Below, in pieces: positions 23,193 through 34,178 of a stretch of 64,000 nucleotides of DNA; the stretch's first letter is position 1, and every line of letters starts with the position of its first letter. The notes beneath the pieces were generated by a model. It had not been told where the DNA came from and did no database searches. It saw only the letters and a list, made by a program, of their open reading frames with translations. The stretch comes from Membranipora membranacea (taxonomy: Eukaryota > Bryozoa > Gymnolaemata > Cheilostomatida > Membraniporidae). Both the position numbers and the translations under genes were made by a program. The DNA lies in NCBI GenBank assembly GCA_914767715.1, contig OU612068.1, forward strand, positions 30,630,001 to 30,694,000. Direction: 5' to 3'.

Positions 23193-25896
23193 TCAATATA
23201 CTTTTATCTCACCTCGTACACGATTAAAGTAACTGTATCGCCACTGATTCAAGTTGTGTCTCCAGCTTATTACTTTACCTCTTGTATTGTGATGGGCAGC
23301 AAAACGTACAAAAGTATTCAATTTGATATCATAGAGACCAGCTTCAATCTTTCTAAGGAACAGTGTATCTAGTTCTGCTCTCCTGTCATGAAGTGAAATA
23401 AGATCATTATGTGACGTGCATTCAGTTACACTGTCTAGTTTTTTCAGACGAAAGGTCCATCTTACGGCACATCTTTGAACTTTGTCAATACTGTTTATCA
23501 ACCCAGCAATGTGCGGGGACCATACAGGAGTAGCATATTCCAAAATTGGACGAACAACAGTTTTATAGGTTATCAATTTAGTCTTAGATGGGGCTTCAGA
23601 TAAATTTCGACGTAGGCAACCAAGAGATCTATTGGCTTTAGCAGTAATATTAGATATGTGTTTATTCCACTTGAGGTCAGATTGAATGTGAACACCTAAG
23701 TATTTAACGCAGGCCGATGTTGGGATGGGTTCACTTCCCAGTATGACATTATTTTCTGGCTCAGTTTTACCTATTTGAACGTGAACACACTTTCTAGGGT
23801 TAAAAATCATCCCCCATGAGCAAGCCCAGTCAAAAAGGCTATCAACATCCTTCTGGAGTAAGGTTGGATCATTACTAATGTCACAAGAAAGGAGGGTGTC
23901 GTCAGCATATAACCGACAATCTGAGTGGATAACATTAGTATGGATATAATTTATGTAAAGTAGGAAAAGGAGAGGCCCAAGCACAGAGCCCTGGGGGACT
24001 CCAGAACAGACCTCAAACTCCTTGGAAAGATGTCCATTCGCGGAGACTACCGAGGATCTGCCCTTGAGCCAGTCACTGATTCACTGAACAGTTTTGTCAA
24101 AATTATATCTCGATAGTTTATAGACCAGGAGTTCGTGAGGCACCCGGTCAAACGCTTTGGTGAAGTCGAAGCTCACAATATTATAATTTCGATTTTGGTC
24201 CAGAGCCTCCGCCGCTCTGTGTGTGACATGGAGGAGCTGTGTAGTCGTGTTTAGATTTTTTTTCGGAAACCATGTTGATTTTCTGTAACAATATTGTAGT
24301 TATCTATATGACTCCACATGTTAGATGAGATAATATGTTCTAGTAGTTTGCACAAAACACATGTCAAGCTGATGGGCCTATAGTTATTGACATCAGATCT
24401 GTTGCCTCCTTTAAAAATGGGGGCCACAATGGCTTTTTTCCAAATCAGTGGTGTACAAGTGGTGTATCAGTGGTGTACAAGCCCTTTTGAGACTTATGGA
24501 AAGAAGTGTTACAATTCAGTCAAGGAAAGAAGGAACATTATTAGTAAATTTCTTCAGAACCATTGACGATATATTATCAGGTCCAAAAGCTTTCCTTACA
24601 TCAAGTTTGTTAACAAGGTTTTCAACACCTGATCTACTAATTCTTACAGGATCCATTGGTGGATGGAGTGGAACATTAAAACTAGGTATAGGAAGAGTTT
24701 GAGACTCGTACACTTTGGCAAAGTGGCTCGCTAAGGCATTCGGTATATCCTCAGTGTCAGTGTTAGTTAGGCCGGCAATGTTGTTGGAGCGTCCAGTGTG
24801 TTTCTTTAGATAGTTGTAGAGTGGTTTTGGATTCCCTTCCTCTATACGGGCAGTAAGGTGGTGTTTGATATAGCAGGCTTTTGCTTTGCTAATTTCTCAG
24901 AACAGCTGCTTTTCAAAGTCATCATGTTCTTTCTGATGTTTGATGCTAGGAAAATTATTGCTTTTATCGTATAAACGCTTAAGCTTACGGAGCTTTCTTA
25001 CGATATTATGAGTGATCCAGGGCTCTCCACTGGGCTTCGGCAGGAGTGCTGGAATGTTGTTGAGAGCTTGTCTAGTTGTACAATCAAAATCCTCCCATAG
25101 CCTGTAGACATTTCCATACAAAGGCAGTCTGTCCTTGAGTTTGCTGTACTCCTGTTCTATCTCAGAGAAGTTTGCCTTCTTGAAGTTATATTTCTTTCTT
25201 AGGCTGGCTTGCTGAGCTGCGGTGTTGGAACTAAATTCTTGAATAGAAACTTCAATCAACAACATTTTATTACGATCAGAAATGGGTGCATAATGTCACA
25301 TGTTCTTTTATCTCATCAAGCAGAGCTCTATTAACCAATACCAAATCTAGGGTGTTACCGAGTCGGTGGGTCGGTTCATGAACAAATTGAACAAGATCAG
25401 CTTCAGTAAATATGTCGAGAGCTCTTTGGTGCAATGCTTTCCTATTTGATGTGGGTTTTACATGGGGAGGGTCTGCAGACCACTCAATATCAGGCAGGTT
25501 AAAATCCCCTACTACAATAGAGCTATTAGCTTCACTGTAAGTTTCAATAATCTCTTTTAGATTGTCGAGCTCATATTCTGATGGCGGTCTATAAAATGTC
25601 ACAACACTAAACACAATTTTGTCATGGATTTGTATTTTAATTACAACACACTCACCTGGTCCAGATTTGCTGTCTAGAACTTTTGCATTGGAGTCATTCT
25701 TCATGGCAATAAGTACCCTGCCAGCACCTTGGGCTCTGTCTTTTCGCCGCCACAAAGTGAATTTATCGCCCAGTAGTTCATTGTCATCAAAAGTGTCAGA
25801 AATTTTGGTTTCGCAAATGCACACTAGGTCAGGATTATATGTTTCTGCATAAAATTTTATCAGGTTCAGTTTACCGGTTATCGAGTTAGCATTCAT
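23193..25896 (-). mobile_element. Decayed non-LTR retrotransposon (endonuclease-RT)
   Basis: Reading 5' to 3' on the minus strand. The endonuclease occupies 25896-25276 (MNANSITGKLNLIKFYAETY, CICETKISD, VVGDFNLPDIEW, TLDLVLVN). A linker follows at 25265-24516, with an in-frame TGA near 24894. The reverse transcriptase includes NYRPISLTC, ENQHGFRK, FDFTKAFDRVPHELL, SGVPQGSVLGPLLF and the catalytic YADDT (just after 23984), ending at EIKVY before the stop at 23193. Several stops and frameshifts lie between 24000 and 24520, with a triplicated GTGGTGTA-containing repeat at about 24448-24480. Jockey/CR1-like by motif order. The 5' end may reach about 26060, where a short acidic ORF overlaps the endonuclease start. 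Not active. Confidence 0.85.
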
Positions 25897-26095
25897 TAGA
25901 CTCTACGGGTGTATTAGCGATATTCTGCTGGCCATCTTCTCCTTCGAGTGGAGGCATCTCCGGATCTTCATGAGCGTTATCAGTGTTGGCATAATGATCA
26001 TCTGTGATTGGTTTATTTCTCTTCTTATATTTTAACAAACTTTGATATGCTGCAGTAAAGAAGTAAGTATAGATGACTGAAGCCTGTCTTGACAA

Positions 26096-26454
26096 GCTTT
26101 GTTGTGGGTGTGGTCACATTTTGATGGCCGTATTACATTTGGAACGGGGCGTGTACATGAAGGCCAATAGTTTTCAACTCCTTTCAATTTCTGCAGTGGT
26201 TTTGTGGCAAAGGGTCTGTTTGTTAAGATGAGGAGTAGGACATCTTGCTTGCAAGTGCCGTTATATCTTGATCTGCAACAGCCTGCTGGCAATGATGCCC
26301 TTTTCCAGCTGTGACTGATGTACCCAAATTTGATGTTCGTGATAATCACATTTGGAAGGGCACAACTGGATTTACTTGACAGTATTCGGTCGGTCGTTTC
26401 TAACGTTTCTGCTTCTTTTACATTGTAGACATAATTTGGTACATATCCCAAAAA
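26096..26454. other. Region upstream of the TRIM gene
   Basis: Starts with a partial copy of the CCTGTCTTGACAAGC hairpin repeat. Should hold the TRIM promoter and 5' UTR. A minus-strand ORF across it has no recognisable motif. Confidence 0.4.
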
Positions 26455-29400
26455 ATGGCAGCTGCTATCATACCTTCAGCGTCTCCAGGAGAAGGAGAAG
26501 AAAATTCAGGCAGGTGCTTGTTCTGCATGCAGGAGCCTAATTACATGATAGATCCAAGACAGCTGCCTTGTGGTGACTTTGTCTGCTTTCCTTGTTTTGA
26601 GGAGAAGAGTCTTGGGGCTAAGTTCACTTGTCCAGCATGCAGGTACACATCTTTCAAAACTTATCATGTGTCTATCTAGAAGTAGATGCAGTAGCCAATG
26701 GTCTTTTTTACTTGATGTTTGATCATTGAAGTCTAGTATGATTGCATTGAATCTGTGGTATATATCAGTGTTGGTGTTCAACAGGTGGGTGCCTGTTTTG
26801 CCCTTATTCCAAGACACATGGCTCAAGGAATACTAGATTTTGCTTGTATGGTTTTACAGTGGGCATAATACAGTAAAAAATGCCTTTAGCTTACCAAAAG
26901 TTGAGCTAGAGAGCAGCAGGCTTCTGAAGACAAGTAACTCAGGTACAATGTACACATGTGATATATGTGACGGTACACCTGAGGCTACGCACGGATATTG
27001 CATGAACTGTGATAAGATGATGTGCAACAACCATAAAAAGGTTTGTGAAAAGTTATTTACTGATCTGCTTTCGTATTGATTATTGACAGTAGAACTGTTT
27101 TTTTCTATACCACTCACATTCCATTCTATCTAGTTTTATTTTAGCCGGTCTTGTCACGCAGGCTTATTCTATATATTCTCCAAGCCTTGAGCTCTGTCTA
27201 AATTGCCTTGCCTCTGTCATTTTATCATATTTTCCTCCCGTACCACTTTTTCAAGTTGTCTCAATATTATTTTTTAGGCTTGTTACCTTTATGTTGAGCT
27301 GTCCAATTTGAACAGTGTAGCTTCTTATTTAATGGTGCAGATGTGGGTGTAATAGAAACTTCGCTTATCATCCATGGAGCAGAGCCCCTAATATAGAGCC
27401 CATACTGTAGTTTTGTAGAGGCTTGTATCATGCCCTAAAGCCTCTTGATGCCAATTTGATGATGCTAGAATAAGGCCAACTTCTGTGATGGACTCAATTT
27501 TTTCTGTCTTCAAACATAAAATAGGCGGAAGTCTTTATTTGATTGCCCTATTCTAAGGTACCATTCTTTAAAAATAAAGCTGCATTGCAGCATTATGAAT
27601 CTGGATCTTATTGGAATAGACGAGCTATGAGTTTTTAAGTGCTATGAAATCACATTTTTAAAATTGAAATTAATTCTCTCTAATATAATAAACAAAATTT
27701 GTCTCTTTTCAGCTTCATGACAAGTTTTTTAAACACGACAAGCATAAGGTGGTTAAAGCAGAGCACTTCACTCAGAGGCCTGATTACTACAATAACCCTC
27801 AGTGTGAGACACATGGCACTAACCCTGTAGCTGCTGCCTGCCATCACTGCTACCAGCTCAAGTGTTTCCAGTGTCTCCCTAGCAAGTGTGACAAAGGTAT
27901 GAGAGATGAAGCCTATTAAATTTTACAAAATCTGTATTAAATATTTTCAATATTTTGTTCTTGTATCTTTAGAGTTCTATGATACAGATTAAGATTACGT
28001 AAGGCTGTTTGAGAAGAACCTATGCTATGTGGTAGTTATCATCTCTGAAATTCTCGTTTTATAGATGAGAACCATGATTTTGCATCTCTTGATAAAGTCA
28101 GAGCAGCGCTCGAGGCAAAGTTTGAGGTGTTAATTAAGAAATGTGCTGACAAAGCAGCTGAATTGTGCACTCTTGAAAAGAAAACCTGGCAGGCGGTGGA
28201 TTCTCTATCAGAGAAATGTCTGGAGATGGTGTATGAGGTCAATCAAACTGCTGAAAAACAGGCAAGTAGTTTCGGTGTGTGTGGTGTGTCCTTATCTGGT
28301 GATTACATCAAAACTGATCATGTAAATGTTTTTGTCCCAGTATAGCCAGTGAAATTTCAGTTTTCTGGGTACAATTGAATAAATATAATCTCAAAAACGC
28401 CATGAAGAAAGTAAAGTGTATAGATTGAAACAGAGCAGGTAGTTGTAGGTTAAAAAATAACAGGCAGCGTTACCAAAGCCACTCGTAACTTTGAATGTAA
28501 CTGATAATACACAGTAGGAGGGATATATTTTGTATAGTAAACTTGAATCAAATTTTGGTTTATTTTGTAAAGTGGTGTTGTTTCTTATGAGTATTTTTAC
28601 TCGGATAATCGTTGCTGACTGGCTTGTTGATTTTTGCCTGTTCATAGAATTCAGTGGCTCACTTTTAGTACCCATACAACTCGTCCTCGTCCTCTCATTA
28701 GACTCATTTCTTTTTGTCACATACCCGAGAATATTGGCAGCTCATATCTCAGCTAACCAAAATTTAGTGCAAGCTAACATAAAGCCACCACCGAATTAGC
28801 TAAATTAAGCTCTAGCTAACATTTACTACTGTAGGGTACCCTGGTCATATAGCATGGTAATTTTTGTCTTACAAACAACTCTTACCACAGGTACAGTTGG
28901 ATGTGCAAGTTCCTTTTAAATAGTATCTACCCGAGTTACTTTAGTTTTAAATTGATTTCATTACTAATCAAGCAAATCACGATATCTCAAAAAATTTCAT
29001 CTGCTGGTCCCTTACCCTGTCTTGACAATCTTTGTCGGAGGGGTTCCCCTCTCCTTCCAGCATTGCTTGTCAAGAAAGGCCACTGTTTGCCATGGTATTG
29101 CAGGATGTGGCACTTTGAAGACTTCTCTTTCAGAGAGTATACAAAACCAAATTCAATAAAATTCAAGAGGTTAACGGTTCCCATAATGCATATCTATGGA
29201 ATTACCAAAGTATATTGAGGCCAATTATAATTTGACTTGAATTTTTTAGGGAAACCCATTTATTATATAACCATGGCCATTAACAATAAGCCGCTGGGTC
29301 ACAAAGCGATATTAAATTCTGTAAATTTTCAACTGCACTATCATTGACCCACTGTCAAGGTCTCTTGTCCATAACCCAGGATTTGAGTTTACTAACTGCA

Positions 29401-32400
29401 TATAATTCTAGTGATGAAAATACAATTGCCCGTTACCAATGCAAGGTGTAATATCGCATCCTATTATATGCTAATGGTTCCTATGGTATCCTGTTGAGGT
29501 TTTATTATCATACCATAAAACCATAAAGTTGCATCTTGGGAATGATGTAAAAATTCCTTATTCAGTAGATTAAGGGTAAGTCATAAAGAGATAAAGGGAT
29601 TCATGCATAAATGATTTAACATTTATGGCATTTCAAGCAGTGTAAAAGCCTCTTAACAACTTTAAGCATAGCCTATATCAAACATGACAGTATATTTCAA
29701 GCTTGACATGTATGCAGATATTTGCCTTACTTGTGCTAAATCTTGATTAGCACCCATTTATGACAGCATTAATGGATTCTGAGGTATTAATAAACGACCC
29801 TAGAAAGTGAAAAAATGATTCAAATAACCTGAAAAATACACAACAATAATGCATGGCACAATATATAATGTTGATATTCAATTCCCCACCGTGTTTTGCA
29901 GTTTGTATGCTCCTTTCTACCTCTTGCAACATTTCATCATCACCAATTTGCATCAAATGAGAAGACAACTTCGTATTTTTGTTGAGTTGCGACATTTGCG
30001 ACGTTAGTGGGTTCGAGCTATTGCGACGTTTAAAAAATTGGGACGTTTGTGGGTTTGCGACGTTTTAAAAACCCTTCGTTGCGACGCTTTTTGGATTGCG
30101 ACTTTAGTGGAACGCTAGATTGCGACGTTTTGATGTTTGCGACGTTTGTGGGTTCAACAGCCCCCAACTACACAACTTTATTCATATATGTACTTTGATT
30201 AGCTGGATCGGTTGATGTTATCTTTTGAGAAAAGTTGATCCATCTTTATTCCTAGATAAGTAGCACACTGCCCCCATAAGACCAATAATCTTGCTGTTTT
30301 TTGCGTACTTTCAATTTCTTATCAGGGCTGCCTTATCGTGCTCGAGCAGAAAATGATTTTTCCATAAAACCACCTGTGAAATAAAAAGGGAGTTAACCAT
30401 GGAAGAAACATGACTGTTATAAGAATTTGCTTTTTTTAGGTTACTGCTATAAGAGAGAAAGCAGATGCATTAAAGCAGGAGATTACGGAGTATCAGTCTA
30501 AGAGAATAGAAGAAGTCGGTGATTATTTAGGTGACCTCTCAGTAAAACGAGATACTCTACAGATGATTCAGGTCTCACTCCGCAGATTCATCAGAGATAA
30601 TCACGTAAAAGAGATAATCTTACAGCAGGAGGCCAGATGTGCAGAGCTGGAAACAGCTGGTCAAGTGGATACTGAGACGGAGTTTGATTGTCGAGAAATA
30701 GTTCTAAAGTCCACAGGTTAGAAAAGTCCTACTTGTGACAGCTTATTGCAACTTATCTAACAAGGCACCTTGGGCTGAGCTCCTCACAGGTACCCTGACA
30801 GTTCTCTGCTTCTCTGCTCATGTCAAGTGCATGAAATAATACGCAGCATGGCAGGGACTACAGGGAATCTGGATTCAATATTGTCACATTCCCAAAATTA
30901 TCTAGGCAAGCCAAGAGTGAATTAGTTTTGAAATATTTTTCATTTTTTTAGGAATGACAGCAAATCTTAGCCTGACTTTACAGCCGATGATTGTTGATTC
31001 ACTGGACTATCATAGCAGCATTGTGGATGATGATGGATGTGTCATATATACAGTTGAGCTGCTAAATCGGAATAAGCTGCTTATTGGAACCGACAACAAT
31101 AAAATTAAAGTCTTTGATATTCAGAGTCAGAAGCAAGTGAAAGAAGAAAATTTCCATTCAACCATCCAGTCTATATCCTTTGACGAAAAATCAGGGAACA
31201 CCATTGTTCTATGCTTGGACCGAAAGGCTTACTTGTTTACAGAGTATACCGATGTCATGTCAAACCCCAAAATCCTATTTACATTTGAATATTCAAGTTG
31301 TATCCCGCGATTAGCTACCCGTGGGGATTTAGTTATCATGAGTAATCCCTACTATAGAAGCAGTAACTTGCAGCTGTTGGTACACTGTCTGACTAGTGGG
31401 GAGACAGATTACTATTACTTGGATGGAATTAAGTGGATTCGCTCAATCTGCTTCCACCCTGATGGTGACCTGCTGGTCCTTAATGCTGAAGATGGCACTG
31501 TGGGGAAGTACACTTTCTACTGTGACAGAAAACCAAAACTTGTCTCTACTCTGTCAGGATTACCAAAAGGAGGCAACTGCTCTGCTATGTGTGTGGATAA
31601 AAGTGGACTGATTTATGTCATGTCTACCAACCAAACACTCCATCTGATTTATAACGGTGAATACATTGCTATTTTTTGCAATATAGGTAGTGATGAATGA
31701 CCAATCTGTTACCTTTTAAATTATCTCACTATATTATTTTGGAGCTCGGCATTACGAACAAGCCAAGATATCACCAGCCACTGTGAAGTAAACCTAAATT
31801 CATATTTGGTCCTCGTAACTACTCTTTATTGGCCACGAGACCAATGAAAATCTTAATCATATATTGTGTTGTAGTAATCACACTCAAACTCTTTGGTTGT
31901 ACTAATCATTGTACAAGGGATCCCAGCAATGGGCCATGTTAGGCCGACAACCCTAGCACGTACGCTGCATTGCATAGGGATACAATGGTGGAATGGACTG
32001 TCCTATTGGGTGAGAGAACACAACTCTGAGTAGTGAATAGCGAGTATGCTGATTAGCGCCATCAACCTATTCTTTTTTGGTGATGGTGAGATGGCTCAAT
32101 CCGTTAGCTAGCTTGCTATTCACTGCCAGGCGATTGGTGCCGCAGCAGTAGTGGGTTTGAGTCCCACTGGGGGAGCTTTCAAGGTTCATTGTTCCAGCCT
32201 CTAGCACCCTCGGGTGTATACCTCTACTGTTGGTGATAACTTGCATAGCTTAAATGTTCTTGTGTGAGTACAAGCTTTGTCTTATTTTTCACAGGGAAAA
32301 TCATGAAGGAGATAACTAACGAAAGACTGCCTCGATATGGCACCAGCTCCTCCCTTAATAGCTGTAGCATCAGCATGATCAATGATAAACTAGTCACTAC

Positions 32401-32443
32401 ACGAAAAGAGAGTGACCGAATAGACGTGTTTGCCCTCAAGTGA
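26455..32443 (+). CDS. TRIM-type RING/B-box/coiled-coil protein with propeller-like C-terminus
   Basis: Seven exons, 26455-26642, 26890-27040, 27713-27896, 28065-28261, 30440-30716, 30952-31656 and 32295-32443, give 616 residues. RING (C21, C24, C39, C44, C47, C59, C62) has Asp41 where the canonical His stands (LPCGDFVC). B-box 1 lies at about residues 80-120 (YTCDICDGTPEATHGYC to HDKHK). B-box 2 lies at about 135-185 (CETHGTNPVAACHHC, CLPSKC, DENHDF). A coiled coil follows to about 320 (exons 4-5, KADALKQEITEYQSKRI). Residues 333-616 are beta-rich (KLLIGTDNNKIKVFDI, YLDGIKWIRSICFHPDGD), best read as an NHL- or WD-like propeller. Such proteins are usually cytoplasmic E3 ubiquitin ligases. Intron 4 has a GC donor. 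The first ATG gives a short linker before the RING. Confidence 0.88.
27143..27164. repeat. Fragment of AGCC-TTGTCACGC palindromic repeat
   Basis: AGCCGGTCTTGTCACGCAGG resembles one arm of the hairpin at 48024-48071. In TRIM intron 2 (27041-27712), which is otherwise featureless. Confidence 0.35.
28262..28267 (+). promoter_or_regulatory. Non-canonical GC splice donor (TRIM intron 4)
   Basis: Exon 4 ends GAAAAACAG and is followed by GCAAGT, the consensus of GC-AG introns. Only this donor joins exon 4 to exon 5 (GTTACTGCT, 30440) in frame. The nearby GT at 28266 would shift the frame into an early stop. Confidence 0.75.
28268..29986. other. Main part of TRIM intron 4
   Basis: Non-coding, AT-rich. 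Contains a hairpin-family copy at 29015-29080. No other feature seen. Confidence 0.4.
29015..29080. repeat. CCTGTCTTGACAAGC-family hairpin, diverged copy
   Basis: CCCTGTCTTGACAATC and the opposite arm CTTGTCAAGAAAGG flank a GGGGTTCCCC centre. Same family as 6139-6192. Confidence 0.55.
29987..30154. repeat. Degenerate CpG-rich minisatellite, unit around TTGCGACGTTT
   Basis: About nine irregularly spaced copies of TTGCGACGTTT or close variants, several followed by GTGGG or AAAA, over some 170 bp. The CG-rich unit contrasts with the AT-rich intron 4 of the TRIM gene around it. Confidence 0.75.
32085..32222 (+). repeat. tRNA-derived SINE in TRIM intron 6
   Basis: tRNA-like head with A-box TGGCTCAATCCG (about 32092) and B-box GGGTTTGAGTCCC (about 32153), too long between boxes for a tRNA. 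A non-tRNA body with CTAGCACCCTCGGGTGTATA follows. Not the same SINE as the one at 56141. Confidence 0.65.
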
Positions 32444-34178
32444 ACAAAATACTACAAGGTTATCGAGGGTTGAGAGTTTTTCATCAGAGGATAATGTGCA
32501 AAGATGTCATTTTTTGTTTTAATTCAAAAATAAGAGTAAACTTTTTTACATACAAGAAATAAGCTTTAAAGTTTGATATACATATTTTTAAAAACAGAAG
32601 GTTTTCTTTATTTGAATGTTTCACATGGATATACTTCATGTCTCTCGTTTTCTATACATTGACTGGTGCGGTATCGACCAAAGAACAACAGATAGATAGC
32701 CTGAGTTGGATAGGCTATGAACAGTGTTACCATGTCGATGAAGATCAAGTGAATTATTTAACTTTACTTTTTCTCTTTTTTTGGAACTTTATATACTTTA
32801 TTATTAGCCGATCAAAGTCACACAATGACTTACTTACTCTGTACTCAAAATATTACATGTGTATAAATAAATGTACAAACATATATATGTTGGCATACAA
32901 GCTTTACAGCAAACATAAAATATCTACATTTTAATGGTGAACTGAAATAAGCCATAAAGCAAGTCTGCCTTGAGTAGATTGGCAGAACATGCTCTGTAAA
33001 TGCAACATTACTAAACGATACGCTAATGTCATAACAGTGACATTGCAGTGCATGTTCTAGCAGTTTAAATCCCCTTGTGTTCATTTGATTGTATTGTGAC
33101 ACTTCTCACCGGTGTGCTGATGATTGTAACTTGTAACATAGTCAGTCTGATCGAACTAAAATGATCACCCACCCTTAAATTTCATTTTTTTGTTATTATA
33201 TATTCACCAACTTGTTTGTTACATTACAATAATGTATAAAATGTGATAAACAGTGATAAGATGTTATGACAGTGATTTATATTAGTCTATCAATACAAGC
33301 AGTAAATTCAACAAAAAGTATAAAAAGAGCGATCACAAGTCATAAATAAATAGGGCTTACCAAAACTAAAATGCTGAAAAAAGCATATCACATCTATTGT
33401 GAGTAACAAAGGGCTCTTGAGATTATAGAAACTCAAAAGGTGAAGAGATTTCCTCCATGAATGACAAAAACTGATGTTTCTTCCATGAAAATAGGGATAG
33501 TAAAACTACTGGTAATATAAAGTTTAGTTATATTGATAGCGTTGATGAAGTAAAGAGCAGTATAAAAAAACTTGAACAATGGGTATGAGCTGTGTTAGGT
33601 TTCTTGTAGTTATTGTTATATAGTTTTGATTTTTCTAAGCCCTACACTCTTCGTAAATTCACAGTACTTTCATAATTGTGTAAGTCTAAGTGTCGCTTAA
33701 AGCGGAAGACAAAAATAAGCCTTGATAATAATCTCAGGCCTTTATTCTCCATGGCACATATATATGCTAGATTCACTTATGATGAATATTTCATAGCTAA
33801 AATAAGGCTAAAGGTACATTGATACCAGGCACGGCTACTGCTAATTCCCTTCTATCGATACTGGAGGCTAAATGCTGCCATATACTTTGAAACAACTGTG
33901 AGTATTCCGAATGTCATCGAGGTGATTGTTATCACGCAGGCTTGTCGCAGTCTGGACCGAAATCTTTACCGAGTACTGCCTGTTACGCTAGTTTAGTAAA
34001 TGCAGATGTGTTAACACCGACCTGATATTAAAGGTCATAAATGTACTTCGGAATGGCAAATAGGACATTTATAATAAATAAATAGTCAGCAATCTGACAT
34101 CACGTCATAGCTTTGCGTATCACATTTAAACCTGAGCACCATCACGACACTGTGTCCTCATGTCTTGTATATTCTGGT
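32444..34178. other. Convergent intergenic region (3' ends of TRIM and LamG-WD40 genes)
   Basis: AT-rich. AATAAA at 32866-32871 could end the TRIM mRNA (423 bp after the stop). TTTATT at 33741-33746 is a possible minus-strand poly(A) signal for the LamG-WD40 gene. No exon seen. Confidence 0.45.
33741..33746 (-). promoter_or_regulatory. Putative poly(A) signal of LamG-WD40 gene
   Basis: AATAAA on the minus strand about 430 bp past the stop codon at 34179-34181. Confidence 0.35.

Noticed and set aside
26032-26451. 139-residue minus-strand ORF upstream of the TRIM gene
   Set aside because: No recognisable motif; it spans a palindromic repeat and the likely TRIM promoter.
32638-32934. 98-residue plus-strand ORF after the TRIM gene
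   Set aside because: Lies in the probable TRIM 3' UTR, with low-complexity hydrophobic content and no motif.
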